A stretch of 64,000 nt of DNA from the NCBI GenBank assembly GCA_900129675.1, contig FSRD01000001.1, forward strand, positions 981,501-1,045,500, in the 5' to 3' direction. The DNA is from Bradyrhizobium erythrophlei. Lineage in GTDB: Bacteria > Pseudomonadota > Alphaproteobacteria > Rhizobiales > Xanthobacteraceae. Positions 1 to 8,105 of this stretch are shown here, piece by piece. The translations under genes and the position numbers were made by a program. Under the pieces are notes generated by a model. That model had not been told where the DNA came from. It was given only the letters and a program-made list of their open reading frames with translations, and did no database searches. The stretch's first letter is position 1. Each line of letters begins with the position of its first letter.

Positions 1-669
1 GCCATGCCGTTTTTGTTTCGCTCCATCGAGCATTTGCAGAAGGTGCTGGATGGGCCGATCGGCAGCGAGATCCTCGACAGCTTCGAGCCCTATGGTTTCG
101 TTGGCCTGGCGTTTTACGATTCCGGCGCCCGCTCGATCTACAACAGCTTCCGGCCGGTCCGCTCGATCGCCGACCTCAAGGCTTTGCGGTTGCGCGTGCT
201 GCAGTCCGAGCAGACGTCCGACATGATCAAGTCGTTCGGCGCCGAGCCGGTCGAACTGCCCTACGGGCAGGTGCTGACCGGGCTTGCCACCGGGCTGATC
301 GACGGCGCGGAGAACAACTGGCCGTCCTTCGTCACCACCGATCACTACAAATACGCCGGCTACTACACCCTCACCGAGCACACAATGAGCCCGGAAGTGC
401 TGGTGATGTCGAAGAAGGCCTGGGGCAGCCTGTCGGCCGAAGATCAACAAATCTTCCGCGAGTCGGCGCTGCGCTCCAGCCGCTTCATGCGTGAAAAGTG
501 GCGCGATCTCGAAGAACGGTCGCGCAAGCAGGCCGTAGCGGCCGGCGTCAAGATCGTCACGGACATCGACCGCAAACCGTTCGAGGCGGCGTTGGCCGGG
601 CTCTACGCCAGGGCGCGGCGCGACCCTGCGGTCGCGCAGCTGATCGAACGAATTCGCAAGGTGGAGTAA
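1..669 (+). CDS. TRAP transporter solute-binding protein (DctP family), 5'-truncated by window edge
   Basis: The reading frame is open from base 1, so the gene starts before the window; about 222 C-terminal residues are visible. The DctP-family features seen are the segment 'LKALRLRVLQSEQTSDMIKS', then a 'GAEPVELPYGQVLTGLATGLIDGAENNWPSF' stretch typical of the ligand-clamp region of TRAP binding proteins, including the Arg that in this family contacts the substrate carboxylate. Such proteins bind organic acids in the periplasm and deliver them to DctQM membrane subunits, which are not visible here. It ends one base before a histidine kinase, so it may be cotranscribed and act as a ligand-sensing partner (inference). 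Family sure; substrate unknown. Confidence 0.9.
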   Translation, partial: AMPFLFRSIEHLQKVLDGPIGSEILDSFEPYGFVGLAFYDSGARSIYNSFRPVRSIADLKALRLRVLQSEQTSDMIKSFGAEPVELPYGQVLTGLATGLIDGAENNWPSFVTTDHYKYAGYYTLTEHTMSPEVLVMSKKAWGSLSAEDQQIFRESALRSSRFMREKWRDLEERSRKQAVAAGVKIVTDIDRKPFEAALAGLYARARRDPAVAQLIERIRKVE

Positions 670-670
670 A

Positions 671-2755
671 TTGGCCGCGACGCCGCAGCAGAACGGAGCA
701 GTGGAACGGCCGGCGGGCTTCGCCGCGCGGGGCCGCTTTCGCATCGTCCAGCTGCTGCGTGCGGTACCGATCCGCTGGCGCATCCTGTCGATCGCCGCCT
801 TGAACTCGGCCGTCGTGATCGTGCTTGCCGTCTTGATCTGGAACGGCGCCAAGGTGCTGGGCTCGGCCTGGGAAGATGTCCGGCAGGTGCGGGAATCCGA
901 CAAGATCCTGGCGTCGCTGGAAAGCGAAACCAGCCGCCTGCAGAACCTGATCCACCGCTACATCAACCAGCCCAGCCCCGAACTATTCGCCGAGATCCTG
1001 CTGTTGCGCGAAGCGGTGCTCGGCACGCTGACCACGCGCGCCTCGAACGACCCGATGTTGTCGGGGTCGGTGGAGCGGCTCGAACACGTCACCAGCCGTT
1101 TCCTCGACGGTTTTGGCGAATTGCGCGCGGTGCAGGGGAAAATCGCCAAGACCTATGAAGAGCAGGTGGTGGGTCCGGCCAAGGACATGGCGGGGCTTTA
1201 CTCGATCATCGAGGGCGCCACCGGGCACCGCGACGCGCTGATCTGGCCGTCGCTCGGGAAATCCCGCGAGGCGTTTACCGCGATGCTGGTCGCCGCCAAC
1301 TCCTATTACCTCTCGCTGTCGTCCGCCTCCGCCGACGACGCACGCAGGAACACCGAGACAATCGAAAAAACCATTCCTGTGATGACCGACCTCGCCGACA
1401 ACGATCTGCAGCGCATGGCGCTGGCGCGGTTGAACACGCGGACCCTGGCGCTGCAGGAGGGGCTGGCCAAACTCACCGAGGAGCTCGCCAACCGCACCGA
1501 GCTGTTGCGCAACACCATCGACGCCAGCCAGGCGGACGCAATCGGCGCCATCGACGAGTTGTCGGTCAAGATGCGCCAGCGCGAGCAAAAGGCGCAGGAG
1601 ACCTTCGATCGGACGCTGTCCAACATATCGAGCCGGGTGCTGTCGATCGCCGTGATCTTTCTCGGCATCATCCTTTCGGCCGGCGTGCTGATCGCGCTCT
1701 CGATCCGGCTGCCGCTGCACCAGATCATGGCGGCGATGCACGCGATCACCTCGGGCGACTATGACCGCGGCGTGCAGGGAACGGCCGCCAAGGACGAGGT
1801 CGGCGCGATGGCCCGTGCGGTGGAAGTGTTCCGCGAAAACGCCATCGCCAAGCGTAAAACCGAGGACGAGTTGCGCGCCTCGAAGGAAAAGGCCGAGAGC
1901 GCGCTATTGGAGCTCAACACCGCCCAGCAGAACCTGATCGACGCCGAACGGCTGGCGGCGCTGGGCGGCCTGGTCGCCGGGGTCGCCCATGAGGTCAACA
2001 ACCCGATCGGCATCAGCCTGACCGTTGCTTCCAGCTTTGCGCGCCGCGCCGAGATGTTCGAGTCCGAATTGCGCACCGAGCCGCTGCGCCGCTCCAAGCT
2101 CGACGAATTCGTGAAAACCTCGCGGGATGCCGCACAGCAGCTGGTGGCGAATTTGCATCGCGCCGGTGAGTTGATCCAGTCGTTCAAGCAGGTGGCGGTG
2201 GACCGTTCGCATGCCGAGCGCCGGCAATTCTCCCTCGGGGAAGCCACCGACCAGATCGTCGCCAGCCTGCGGCCGGTCCTGAAGAAGGCGGCGATAACCT
2301 TGTCGGTCGACGTGCCGGAGGGCCTGATGATTGACGGCTATCCCGGCTCCTACGGGCAGATTTTAACCAATCTTTTCCTCAACGCCGCCAATCATGCCTT
2401 CGCCGACGGCCGCTCCGGGGCGATCTCGATCTCGGCAAGGGCCCGCGGCAGCGACGATGTCGAGATCATTTTCGCCGATAACGGGGCGGGAATGACGCCG
2501 GACGTGCAGCGGCAGGCCTTCGACCCGTTCTTTACCACGCGCCGCAACGAGGGCGGCACCGGACTGGGGTTGCATATCGTCTATAATCTTGTCACCCAAC
2601 AGCTCGGCGGCCGGATGATGCTGGAGTCAAGACCGGGACAAGGCACTACATTTCGCATTATCATGCCGAAGGTCGCCATGGGCGGACCCTCGATCACAGA
2701 CGTTTCAGCCGACGGAACCCCTCAATGGCCGAACAGGACGATGTCCTCCACCTGA
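671..2755 (+). CDS. Membrane sensor histidine kinase (HAMP, HisKA, HATPase)
   Basis: A 694-residue kinase with a TTG start one base after the preceding stop; a purine-rich AAGGTGGAG lies inside the end of the upstream gene at a usable distance. Membrane segments are at about residues 37-58 and 324-344, framing a roughly 265-residue, mostly helical periplasmic sensor region. A HAMP-like linker (about 345-400) and coiled coil lead to the phosphoacceptor box 'GVAHEVNNP' with His440. The ATPase domain has an N box near 568, 'DNGAGM' near 603 and 'GGTGLGL' near 629. The kinase should autophosphorylate and pass phosphate to one of the two receivers encoded next. Its 3' end overlaps the following gene by 31 bases, so the two are translationally linked. 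Confidence 0.93.
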   Translation: MAATPQQNGAVERPAGFAARGRFRIVQLLRAVPIRWRILSIAALNSAVVIVLAVLIWNGAKVLGSAWEDVRQVRESDKILASLESETSRLQNLIHRYINQPSPELFAEILLLREAVLGTLTTRASNDPMLSGSVERLEHVTSRFLDGFGELRAVQGKIAKTYEEQVVGPAKDMAGLYSIIEGATGHRDALIWPSLGKSREAFTAMLVAANSYYLSLSSASADDARRNTETIEKTIPVMTDLADNDLQRMALARLNTRTLALQEGLAKLTEELANRTELLRNTIDASQADAIGAIDELSVKMRQREQKAQETFDRTLSNISSRVLSIAVIFLGIILSAGVLIALSIRLPLHQIMAAMHAITSGDYDRGVQGTAAKDEVGAMARAVEVFRENAIAKRKTEDELRASKEKAESALLELNTAQQNLIDAERLAALGGLVAGVAHEVNNPIGISLTVASSFARRAEMFESELRTEPLRRSKLDEFVKTSRDAAQQLVANLHRAGELIQSFKQVAVDRSHAERRQFSLGEATDQIVASLRPVLKKAAITLSVDVPEGLMIDGYPGSYGQILTNLFLNAANHAFADGRSGAISISARARGSDDVEIIFADNGAGMTPDVQRQAFDPFFTTRRNEGGTGLGLHIVYNLVTQQLGGRMMLESRPGQGTTFRIIMPKVAMGGPSITDVSADGTPQWPNRTMSST

Positions 2756-4473
2756 TCGACGATACCGGCGCCGTTCCGGAGGTTTCGACCGCGCGCAAAT
2801 GGAAGATCGCCGTCATCGACGACGATCAGGCCGTGCATGAAGGCACCCGCTTTGCACTGAGCGACTACAACCTGCAGGGGTCGACACTCGAAATCCTGTC
2901 GGCCTATTCCGCGGCCGAAGGCCGCATCCTGATGCGCAACAATCCGGATATCGCAGCCGTGCTGCTCGACGTCATCATGGAAACCGACGTCGCCGGCCTC
3001 GAACTGGTCGAATACATCCGCAACGAGATCAGGAACGAGACCGTCCGCATCATCCTGCGCACCGGACAGCCCGGCCAGGCGCCCGAGCGCCGCGTCATCG
3101 TCCAGTACGACATCAACGACTACAAGGCGAAGACCGAGCTCACCGCCGACAAGCTGTTCACCTCGCTGACAGCGGCCTTGCGCAGCTACCAGCAGCTCGA
3201 GCGCATGGTGCAGACCAGGCGCGGGCTGGAAATCATCATCGACGCCGCCTCGACGCTGTATGATTTCAAATCGATGCAGCGCCTCGCCGAAGGCGTGCTG
3301 ACCCAGCTTGCTTCGCTGCTCAATGTCGATTGCGCCGGCATTCTGGTGCTGCGCGACGACGGCGGCTCGGCCGAATCCGAGTTTTCCGTGCTTGCCGGCT
3401 CGGGTTGCTACAGCCGCTTCATCGGCACCACCAGTTCGAAGGCGCTCGATCCGGATTTGCGGCAGATGGTGGAGGCGGCCTTCCAGCGCCGCAAAAACGA
3501 ATTCGCCGATCATCGCAGCGTGCTTTATCTGCGCACCGGCAGCGGCCGCGAAGTGGTCGTGCTGCTGCAGGCCGAGCGTCCGCTGTCGGAGACTGATCGC
3601 GCGCTGGTCGAGATCTTCTCCAGCCGGCTGTCGATCGCCTTCGACAACGTCATTCTTTATCAGCAGCTGCACGAGGCCAATACCCAGCTGGAGGACCGCG
3701 TCGCGCAGCGCACGCGGGCGCTGATGCAGGCCAACCGCCGGCTGTCGTCGCAATGGCTGCGGCTGCAGCGCGCCAACGGCTTCAAGAACGAGATTCTCGG
3801 CACCGTCGCGCACGACTTGAAGAACCCGCTCGGCGTCATCCTCGGCCGCACCGAAATGCTGACCGAGTTGATCTCAGCCGGCTCGCCCAAGGAAAACGTC
3901 ACGGCGCAGGTCGACCATATCCGCGACGCCACCAGGCGCCTGACCTCGATGGTCGATCATCTGATTTCGGATGCGATGGCGGACGCCTTCGACATCACGA
4001 TTCGGCGCGAGCCGGTCGATGTCGCAGCGCTGGTCGCCGAGGTCGCCGACGCCAACCAGCCTTTGGCCGTCAACAAGCAGCAGACAATTGCCGTATCCGC
4101 ACCGCCGAATTTTGTCACCATGTGCGACGCCGACCGGATCCGCGAGGCAATCGACAATCTGATCAGCAACGCCATCAAATACTCGCCGATCGGCGGCAAG
4201 ATCACGGTGGCCGTCGGCCACGAGGGCCACAATACCGTCATTCGCATCGGCGACGAGGGCGCGGGGCTCAGCCCTGAAGACCTCGGCCGGCTGTTCGGCC
4301 GGTTTCAGCGGCTTTCGGCCAAGCCCACCGCCGGCGAAAGCTCGACCGGCCTCGGTCTATCGATCGTCAAACGCATTATCGACATGCATGGCGGCCATGT
4401 GACCGCGGAGAGTGCCGGACCCGGACAGGGATCGACGTTTACGGTTACATTGCCGGCAACAGAGACGTCATGA
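2725..4473 (+). CDS. Hybrid response regulator: receiver, DUF3369, histidine kinase
   Basis: A 582-residue soluble protein. An N-terminal receiver (about 25-150) has phosphoacceptor Asp82 in 'LLDVIME' and a downstream 'DYKAKTEL' Lys region. It is followed by a GAF-like DUF3369 domain (about 175-325), a coiled coil, and a kinase core with 'TVAHDLKNPLG' (His363), an N box 'NLISNAIKYSP', 'DEGAGL' and 'STGLGLSIVK'. The receiver-first order means this kinase is probably controlled by phosphorylation, perhaps by the upstream membrane kinase (inference). No transmembrane segment is seen. It overlaps the kinase upstream by 31 bases and the regulator downstream by 4 (ATGA), the classic sign of one operon. 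Confidence 0.93.
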   Translation: MAEQDDVLHLIDDTGAVPEVSTARKWKIAVIDDDQAVHEGTRFALSDYNLQGSTLEILSAYSAAEGRILMRNNPDIAAVLLDVIMETDVAGLELVEYIRNEIRNETVRIILRTGQPGQAPERRVIVQYDINDYKAKTELTADKLFTSLTAALRSYQQLERMVQTRRGLEIIIDAASTLYDFKSMQRLAEGVLTQLASLLNVDCAGILVLRDDGGSAESEFSVLAGSGCYSRFIGTTSSKALDPDLRQMVEAAFQRRKNEFADHRSVLYLRTGSGREVVVLLQAERPLSETDRALVEIFSSRLSIAFDNVILYQQLHEANTQLEDRVAQRTRALMQANRRLSSQWLRLQRANGFKNEILGTVAHDLKNPLGVILGRTEMLTELISAGSPKENVTAQVDHIRDATRRLTSMVDHLISDAMADAFDITIRREPVDVAALVAEVADANQPLAVNKQQTIAVSAPPNFVTMCDADRIREAIDNLISNAIKYSPIGGKITVAVGHEGHNTVIRIGDEGAGLSPEDLGRLFGRFQRLSAKPTAGESSTGLGLSIVKRIIDMHGGHVTAESAGPGQGSTFTVTLPATETS

Positions 4474-5207
4474 CCCAGAGCCCGCATATCATCATCGTCG
4501 ACGACGAGGCGCCGGCCCGCGAAATGGTCGGCGATTACCTCAAGATGCACGGCTTTGGCGTGACCCTGTGCGACGGCGGCAAAAGCCTGCGCAGCGTGAT
4601 CGAGACCAACGTGCCCGACCTCGTGGTGCTCGACCTCAACATGCCCGAGGAAGACGGGCTGTCGATCATCCGCGACCTCAAGAGCCGCATCAACGTCCCC
4701 GTCATCATGCTGACGGCGACTGCAAGCCCGATCGACCGCGTGGTCGGGCTTGAACTCGGCGCCGACGACTACATCGCAAAGCCCTGCGAGCTCAGGGAAT
4801 TGATGGCGCGGATCCGCTCGGTGCTGCGGCGTAGCACGCCGGTGAAGGCAGCGGCGCCCGAAGCCGCGGCTACCAAAACGGAAAAGGATCAACTGGTGCG
4901 GTTCGGCACCAAATGGCTCGATCTCGAGGCCCAGGCGCTGCGCGACGAAGAGGGCAACGAGCATCCGCTGACCGCGTCCGAATTCGGCCTCTTGAAGGTG
5001 TTCGCGGCCAATCCGAAGCGGGTGCTGTCGCGCGAGCGGCTGTTGGAATTGGCCAATGCGCGCGACGCCGAGGCCTTCGACCGCGCGGTCGATCTGCGCA
5101 TCATGCGGATCCGGCGCAAGATCGAGATCGATCCGACCAAGCCCGCCGTGATCCGCACCATCCGCGGCGGCGGCTATCTGTTTTCGCCGACCGGCGACAA
5201 GGCGTAA
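4470..5207 (+). CDS. OmpR/PhoB-family response regulator
   Basis: A 245-residue regulator with an N-terminal receiver (Asp10/Asp11-type acidic pair, phosphoacceptor Asp55 in 'VVLDLNMPEEDG', Lys in 'DDYIAKPCE') and a C-terminal winged-helix DNA-binding domain ending in 'RTIRGGGYLFSP', the wing signature of OmpR-type proteins. A roughly 15-residue Ala-rich linker separates the domains. It starts inside the stop of the hybrid kinase and is the DNA-binding output of the three-gene phosphorelay. The target genes are not evident; the TRAP binding-protein gene upstream is the natural first candidate (inference). Confidence 0.95.
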   Translation: MTQSPHIIIVDDEAPAREMVGDYLKMHGFGVTLCDGGKSLRSVIETNVPDLVVLDLNMPEEDGLSIIRDLKSRINVPVIMLTATASPIDRVVGLELGADDYIAKPCELRELMARIRSVLRRSTPVKAAAPEAAATKTEKDQLVRFGTKWLDLEAQALRDEEGNEHPLTASEFGLLKVFAANPKRVLSRERLLELANARDAEAFDRAVDLRIMRIRRKIEIDPTKPAVIRTIRGGGYLFSPTGDKA

Positions 5208-5457
5208 GCCATCCTGCCGTCGTCCCGGCGATTGATTTCCGACCGCGGGGAACGATTCCGGGCGTGAAACCCTCCAATTTTCCGCGTATTGAAATTACTC
5301 GCATTTTACCCCCGAATGTTTCGTCGCAAGCCCTGCGACGAAACAATTCTCCCGGGCACGAAACCATTTTCTCCTTTTCGTGCAGACATCCCGAAACGTT
5401 GACTAACTAACAATCCTCCCAACGAAGCGCCGCCAAACGGCGAAGTGGGAGCCTGTC
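5208..5457. other. Intergenic region before sigma factor gene
   Basis: These 250 bases carry no convincing reading frame. Apart from the inverted repeat at 5317-5345 they contain several GAAAC-type motifs and an AT-richer stretch (5260-5410) unlike the flanking coding DNA, consistent with a promoter and leader region for the sigma gene. Confidence 0.5.
5317..5345. repeat. Perfect 12-bp inverted repeat upstream of ECF sigma gene
   Basis: TGTTTCGTCGCA, a 5-base spacer AGCCC, then TGCGACGAAACA: twelve perfectly paired bases about 113 bases before the sigma factor start. No T-run follows on either strand, so it does not look like an intrinsic terminator. It could be an operator or an RNA hairpin in a long 5' leader. 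The GAAAC arm sequence recurs nearby without the partner arm, near 5266, 5359 and 5393. Confidence 0.6.
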
Positions 5458-6069
5458 ATGCCGAACGTCATCGCCATCAACGCTGCAGCCCGCAAAAATA
5501 TCGCGGCGGCCCGCGCGACATCCGATGAGATGCTGCTCGAGAGTATCGCCCTGGGGGGCCGCACGGCGATGCATGTGCTTTATTCCCGTCACAACGTCCG
5601 GGTTTACCGCTTCGTGCTCCGTATGGTGCGCGACACCACCATGGCCGAAGACCTGGTCAGCCAGGTGTTCCTGGACGTGTGGCGGACCGCCAGCCAGTTC
5701 GAAGGCCGTTCCCAGGTTTCCACCTGGCTGCTGTCGATCGCCCGCTTCAAGGCGCTGACCGCGCTGCGCCAGCGCAAACACGAAGACATCGAGCAGGAAG
5801 ACGTGCTCGAGATCGCCGATGAGGCCGATACGCCGGAAGCCTCGCTGGACCGCGCCAATACCTCGGCCATCCTGCGTGCCTGCGTCGCAAAGCTTTCGCC
5901 GGCGCATCGCGAGATCATCAACCTCGTCTACTACCACGAGAAGTCGGTGGAAGAGGCCGGCGCGATCATCGGCATCCCTCAGAGCACGGTGAAGACCCGG
6001 ATGTTCTATGCCCGCAAACAACTCGCGGAGTTGCTTAAGGGCGCCGGTGTGGACAGTCTGGCAGCATAA
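5458..6069 (+). CDS. RNA polymerase sigma factor, ECF (sigma-70) family
   Basis: A 203-residue ECF sigma factor. Region 2 lies at about residues 40-105 ('LYSRHNVRVYRFVLRMV', 'AEDLVSQVFLDVWRTASQF', 'VSTWLLSIARFKAL') and region 4 at about 145-195 ('LSPAHREIINLVYYHEKSVEEAG', 'IPQSTVKTRMFYARKQL', a helix-turn-helix). The start is supported by GGGAG a few bases upstream. No anti-sigma gene is adjacent; the next gene encodes a very small exported protein. The N-terminal tail of about 25 residues is longer than in minimal ECF factors. Regulon unknown; stress or envelope control would be a guess. Confidence 0.92.
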   Translation: MPNVIAINAAARKNIAAARATSDEMLLESIALGGRTAMHVLYSRHNVRVYRFVLRMVRDTTMAEDLVSQVFLDVWRTASQFEGRSQVSTWLLSIARFKALTALRQRKHEDIEQEDVLEIADEADTPEASLDRANTSAILRACVAKLSPAHREIINLVYYHEKSVEEAGAIIGIPQSTVKTRMFYARKQLAELLKGAGVDSLAA

Positions 6070-6245
6070 AATACAGCCATTTCAGATACTTAAATGGAGG
6101 GCGGGGACGAAAATCGGGGTTGATTTCGACGCCAAAGATTACCGGCGGCGAAACAAATGAAACAATTGACGACATCACCCGGAAAAACTCCCTCCCTATA
6201 ACGATCATCAACAATGCAACACCAACGCCGAACAGGAGAGCGAAC

Positions 6246-6437
6246 ATGCTGAAGCCGTCCTTGCGCTTTTTCATTATCCCGCTCGGCGCCGTCGCCACCC
6301 TGGCCTCATTGTCCGCCCAGAACATCGCCCCCCGCGCCCAGCGCGATGCCGGTTCGATGGTCGTGCGCGAACAAGTGATCGATTGCAGCACCAAGAGCGC
6401 CGCTGAGGTCTGTGTGATCCCCAACGGAGCCCGTTGA
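6246..6437 (+). CDS. Small exported protein, 63 residues
   Basis: A 63-residue protein starting with a hydrophobic signal-like segment (residues 7-25, 'RFFIIPLGAVATLASLSAQ') and a short polar tail with two cysteines 9 residues apart (about Cys47 and Cys56). CAGGAGAG six bases before the ATG is a strong ribosome binding site. It follows the sigma gene in the same direction after 176 non-coding bases. I do not recognise a family. The two cysteines in an exported tail could form a disulfide. It could be a sigma-dependent target or a small partner of the sigma factor, but nothing in the sequence proves either. Confidence 0.6.
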   Translation: MLKPSLRFFIIPLGAVATLASLSAQNIAPRAQRDAGSMVVREQVIDCSTKSAAEVCVIPNGAR

Positions 6438-6491
6438 ACCAGTTTCCAGACGACCAGACCTTCCAGGTTCTAACTCCCAAGTAACCTCCAA

Positions 6492-6523
6492 CGACCCGGC
6501 CGGGATGCCCCCCAGCCGGGTCG
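6492..6523 (+). terminator. Stem-loop after the small exported protein gene
   Basis: CGACCCGGC pairs perfectly with GCCGGGTCG across a 14-base loop, followed by CTCTGTATTT rather than a clean T-run. It is a plausible but weak terminator for the sigma/small-protein transcription unit. Confidence 0.4.
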
Positions 6524-6692
6524 CTCTGTATTTGGGGGAGGCGTTATCGTGAGCGCGCCTCGAAGGGCTCACAGAGACGTGACGCGGCCTGGGATGCGGT
6601 CGGCGTAACGGCCCGCGCCGTCATCGCGAAGAACAACAAGCTCCCCGCAGTGGCCATATGGCGCTGCCGGGAGCCGTTGATGGACCGGTCCG

Positions 6693-7385
6693 ATGTTCAA
6701 CCTCGTTCTCGCGCTGCTTGCAGGCGTCGTCACCGTCGCTGCACCCTGCACCCTGCCGATGCTGCCTATTCTGCTCGGGGCATCGGTCGGCCAGACCGGC
6801 AGGGCGCGGCCGGCGATGATCGCGCTCGGTTTCGTGGTGTCTTTCTCGATGGTGGCATTGGCGCTGAGCGCTATCACCCGGGCGTTCGATTTCGATCCCA
6901 ACGTGCTGCGAACCGGCGCCGCGGTATTGCTGGCCGGATTTGGACTGCTGATGATCTGGCCGGCGCCGTTCGAGTGGCTATCGGTCCGGTTCAGCGGGCT
7001 CGGCAGCAGCACCACGGCGGGGTCGCGCCAGGGCATGATCGGCGGCTTCGTGCTCGGCACCACGCTGGGCCTGGTCTGGACGCCCTGTGCCGGCCCCGTG
7101 CTGGGCTCGATCCTGACCGTCGTGGCGACCTCGAAGGACACCGCATGGGCGAGTCTGCTGCTGGTGGCCTACGCCATCGGCGCGGCGATCCCGATGCTCT
7201 TGATCGCCTATGGCGGCCAGGCCGTCACCACCCGTATTCGCAGCATCGCGCGGATCACGCCGAGGCTGCAGCAGGCCTTCGGCGTCGTCGTGATCGCCTT
7301 CGCGATTGCCTCCTATTTCCAATACGACACGCTGATCGTGGCGTGGCTGACCGGATTCTACCCCAACGGCCAGATCGGCCTCTGA
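6693..7385 (+). CDS. ccdA: CcdA-family thiol-disulfide transmembrane protein
   Basis: A 230-residue membrane protein with about six hydrophobic segments. The two membrane cysteines that define CcdA/DsbD-beta proteins are present in matching contexts: 'VAAPCTLPMLPILLG' near residue 18 and 'LVWTPCAGPVLGS' near residue 131. These proteins carry electrons from cytoplasmic thioredoxin across the membrane to a periplasmic thioredoxin-like partner, which here is encoded 19 bases downstream. Uses include cytochrome c maturation, and in Sox systems the homologue is called SoxV. The ATG is assigned from the reading frame; no strong ribosome binding site precedes it. Confidence 0.9.
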   Translation: MFNLVLALLAGVVTVAAPCTLPMLPILLGASVGQTGRARPAMIALGFVVSFSMVALALSAITRAFDFDPNVLRTGAAVLLAGFGLLMIWPAPFEWLSVRFSGLGSSTTAGSRQGMIGGFVLGTTLGLVWTPCAGPVLGSILTVVATSKDTAWASLLLVAYAIGAAIPMLLIAYGGQAVTTRIRSIARITPRLQQAFGVVVIAFAIASYFQYDTLIVAWLTGFYPNGQIGL

Positions 7386-7404
7386 ACCCCTCAAGGAGAC
7401 CTCC

Positions 7405-7968
7405 ATGACCCTACGCTCGCTCGCCGCATCCGCCGCACTGGTTGCGTTCAGTCTAACAGGCACGACCCTCCCCGGCATCAGTGGCGAAGCGCGTGCGCCG
7501 GATGCTCCGTTCGCGGTCGCTGCGGCACAGCAGGCCGCGCCTGAATTCACCGGCATCAGCAACTGGTTCAATTCGAAGCCGCTGAAAATTTCCGACCTGC
7601 GGGGCAAGGTGGTGCTGGTGGATTTCTGGACCTATGGCTGCGTCAACTGCGTCAACACGTTGCCGCACGTCACCGAGCTCTATGCCAAATACAGGGATCG
7701 CGGCCTCGTCGTGGTCGGCATTCACACCCCGGAATTTCCGTTCGAACACTCGGCCTCCAACGTGCAGGCGGCGCTGAAACGTCACGGCATCACCTATCCG
7801 GTCGGGCAGGACAATGACTCGCAGACCTGGAACGCCTACCGCAACCGGTATTGGCCGGCGCAATATATCGTCGACCAGAACGGCAAGATCGTGTTCCAGC
7901 ACGACGGCGAAGGCCAGTACGAACAGATCGACCGCACCATTGCCCGGCTGCTCAACGCCAATAGCTGA
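7405..7968 (+). CDS. Periplasmic thioredoxin-like protein (TlpA/DipZ-type)
   Basis: A 187-residue protein with an N-terminal signal segment (about residues 1-30), then a thioredoxin-fold redoxin domain. The active site is 'WTYGCVNCVNTLP' (Cys-Val-Asn-Cys near residues 76-79), the variant seen in DipZ-like redoxins rather than the usual CxPC. The segment 'VGIHTPEFPFEH' and the later 'YWPAQYIVDQNGKIVFQHDGEG' are typical of this subfamily. AGGAG lies 7 bases before the ATG. It is the obvious electron acceptor of the CcdA protein encoded just upstream. In sulfur-oxidising bacteria a similar pair is called SoxV/SoxW, but the sox genes here are 12 kb away. Confidence 0.88.
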   Translation: MTLRSLAASAALVAFSLTGTTLPGISGEARAPDAPFAVAAAQQAAPEFTGISNWFNSKPLKISDLRGKVVLVDFWTYGCVNCVNTLPHVTELYAKYRDRGLVVVGIHTPEFPFEHSASNVQAALKRHGITYPVGQDNDSQTWNAYRNRYWPAQYIVDQNGKIVFQHDGEGQYEQIDRTIARLLNANS

Positions 7969-8032
7969 TCAATTCCGGCAGCGCGGCTACTATCGTCAAA
8001 TTCGGCGTGATAAGGTTCGCGCCGGATTGTGG

Positions 8033-8078
8033 CACGATCCCGAAAAGTGGATTTCCGGTTTTCGGACAAGATCGCGGC
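8033..8078. repeat. Intergenic repeat, 'gatcc-gaaaagtgg' family
   Basis: The sequence 'cacgatcccgaaaagtgg' followed by 'ccggttttcggacaagatc' is a partial palindrome. A close relative lies between soxY and soxZ (21161-21227). It sits just before the cydA start. Confidence 0.5.
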
Positions 8079-8105
8079 CAAGAGACCGGCGATGGATGGT
8101 GCGCG

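Noticed and set aside
7960..8105. Possible FNR/FixK box (TTGAT-N4-ATCAA) before cydA
   Set aside because: Only a lone 'tgatcaa' half is present near 7967; no paired half-site was found.
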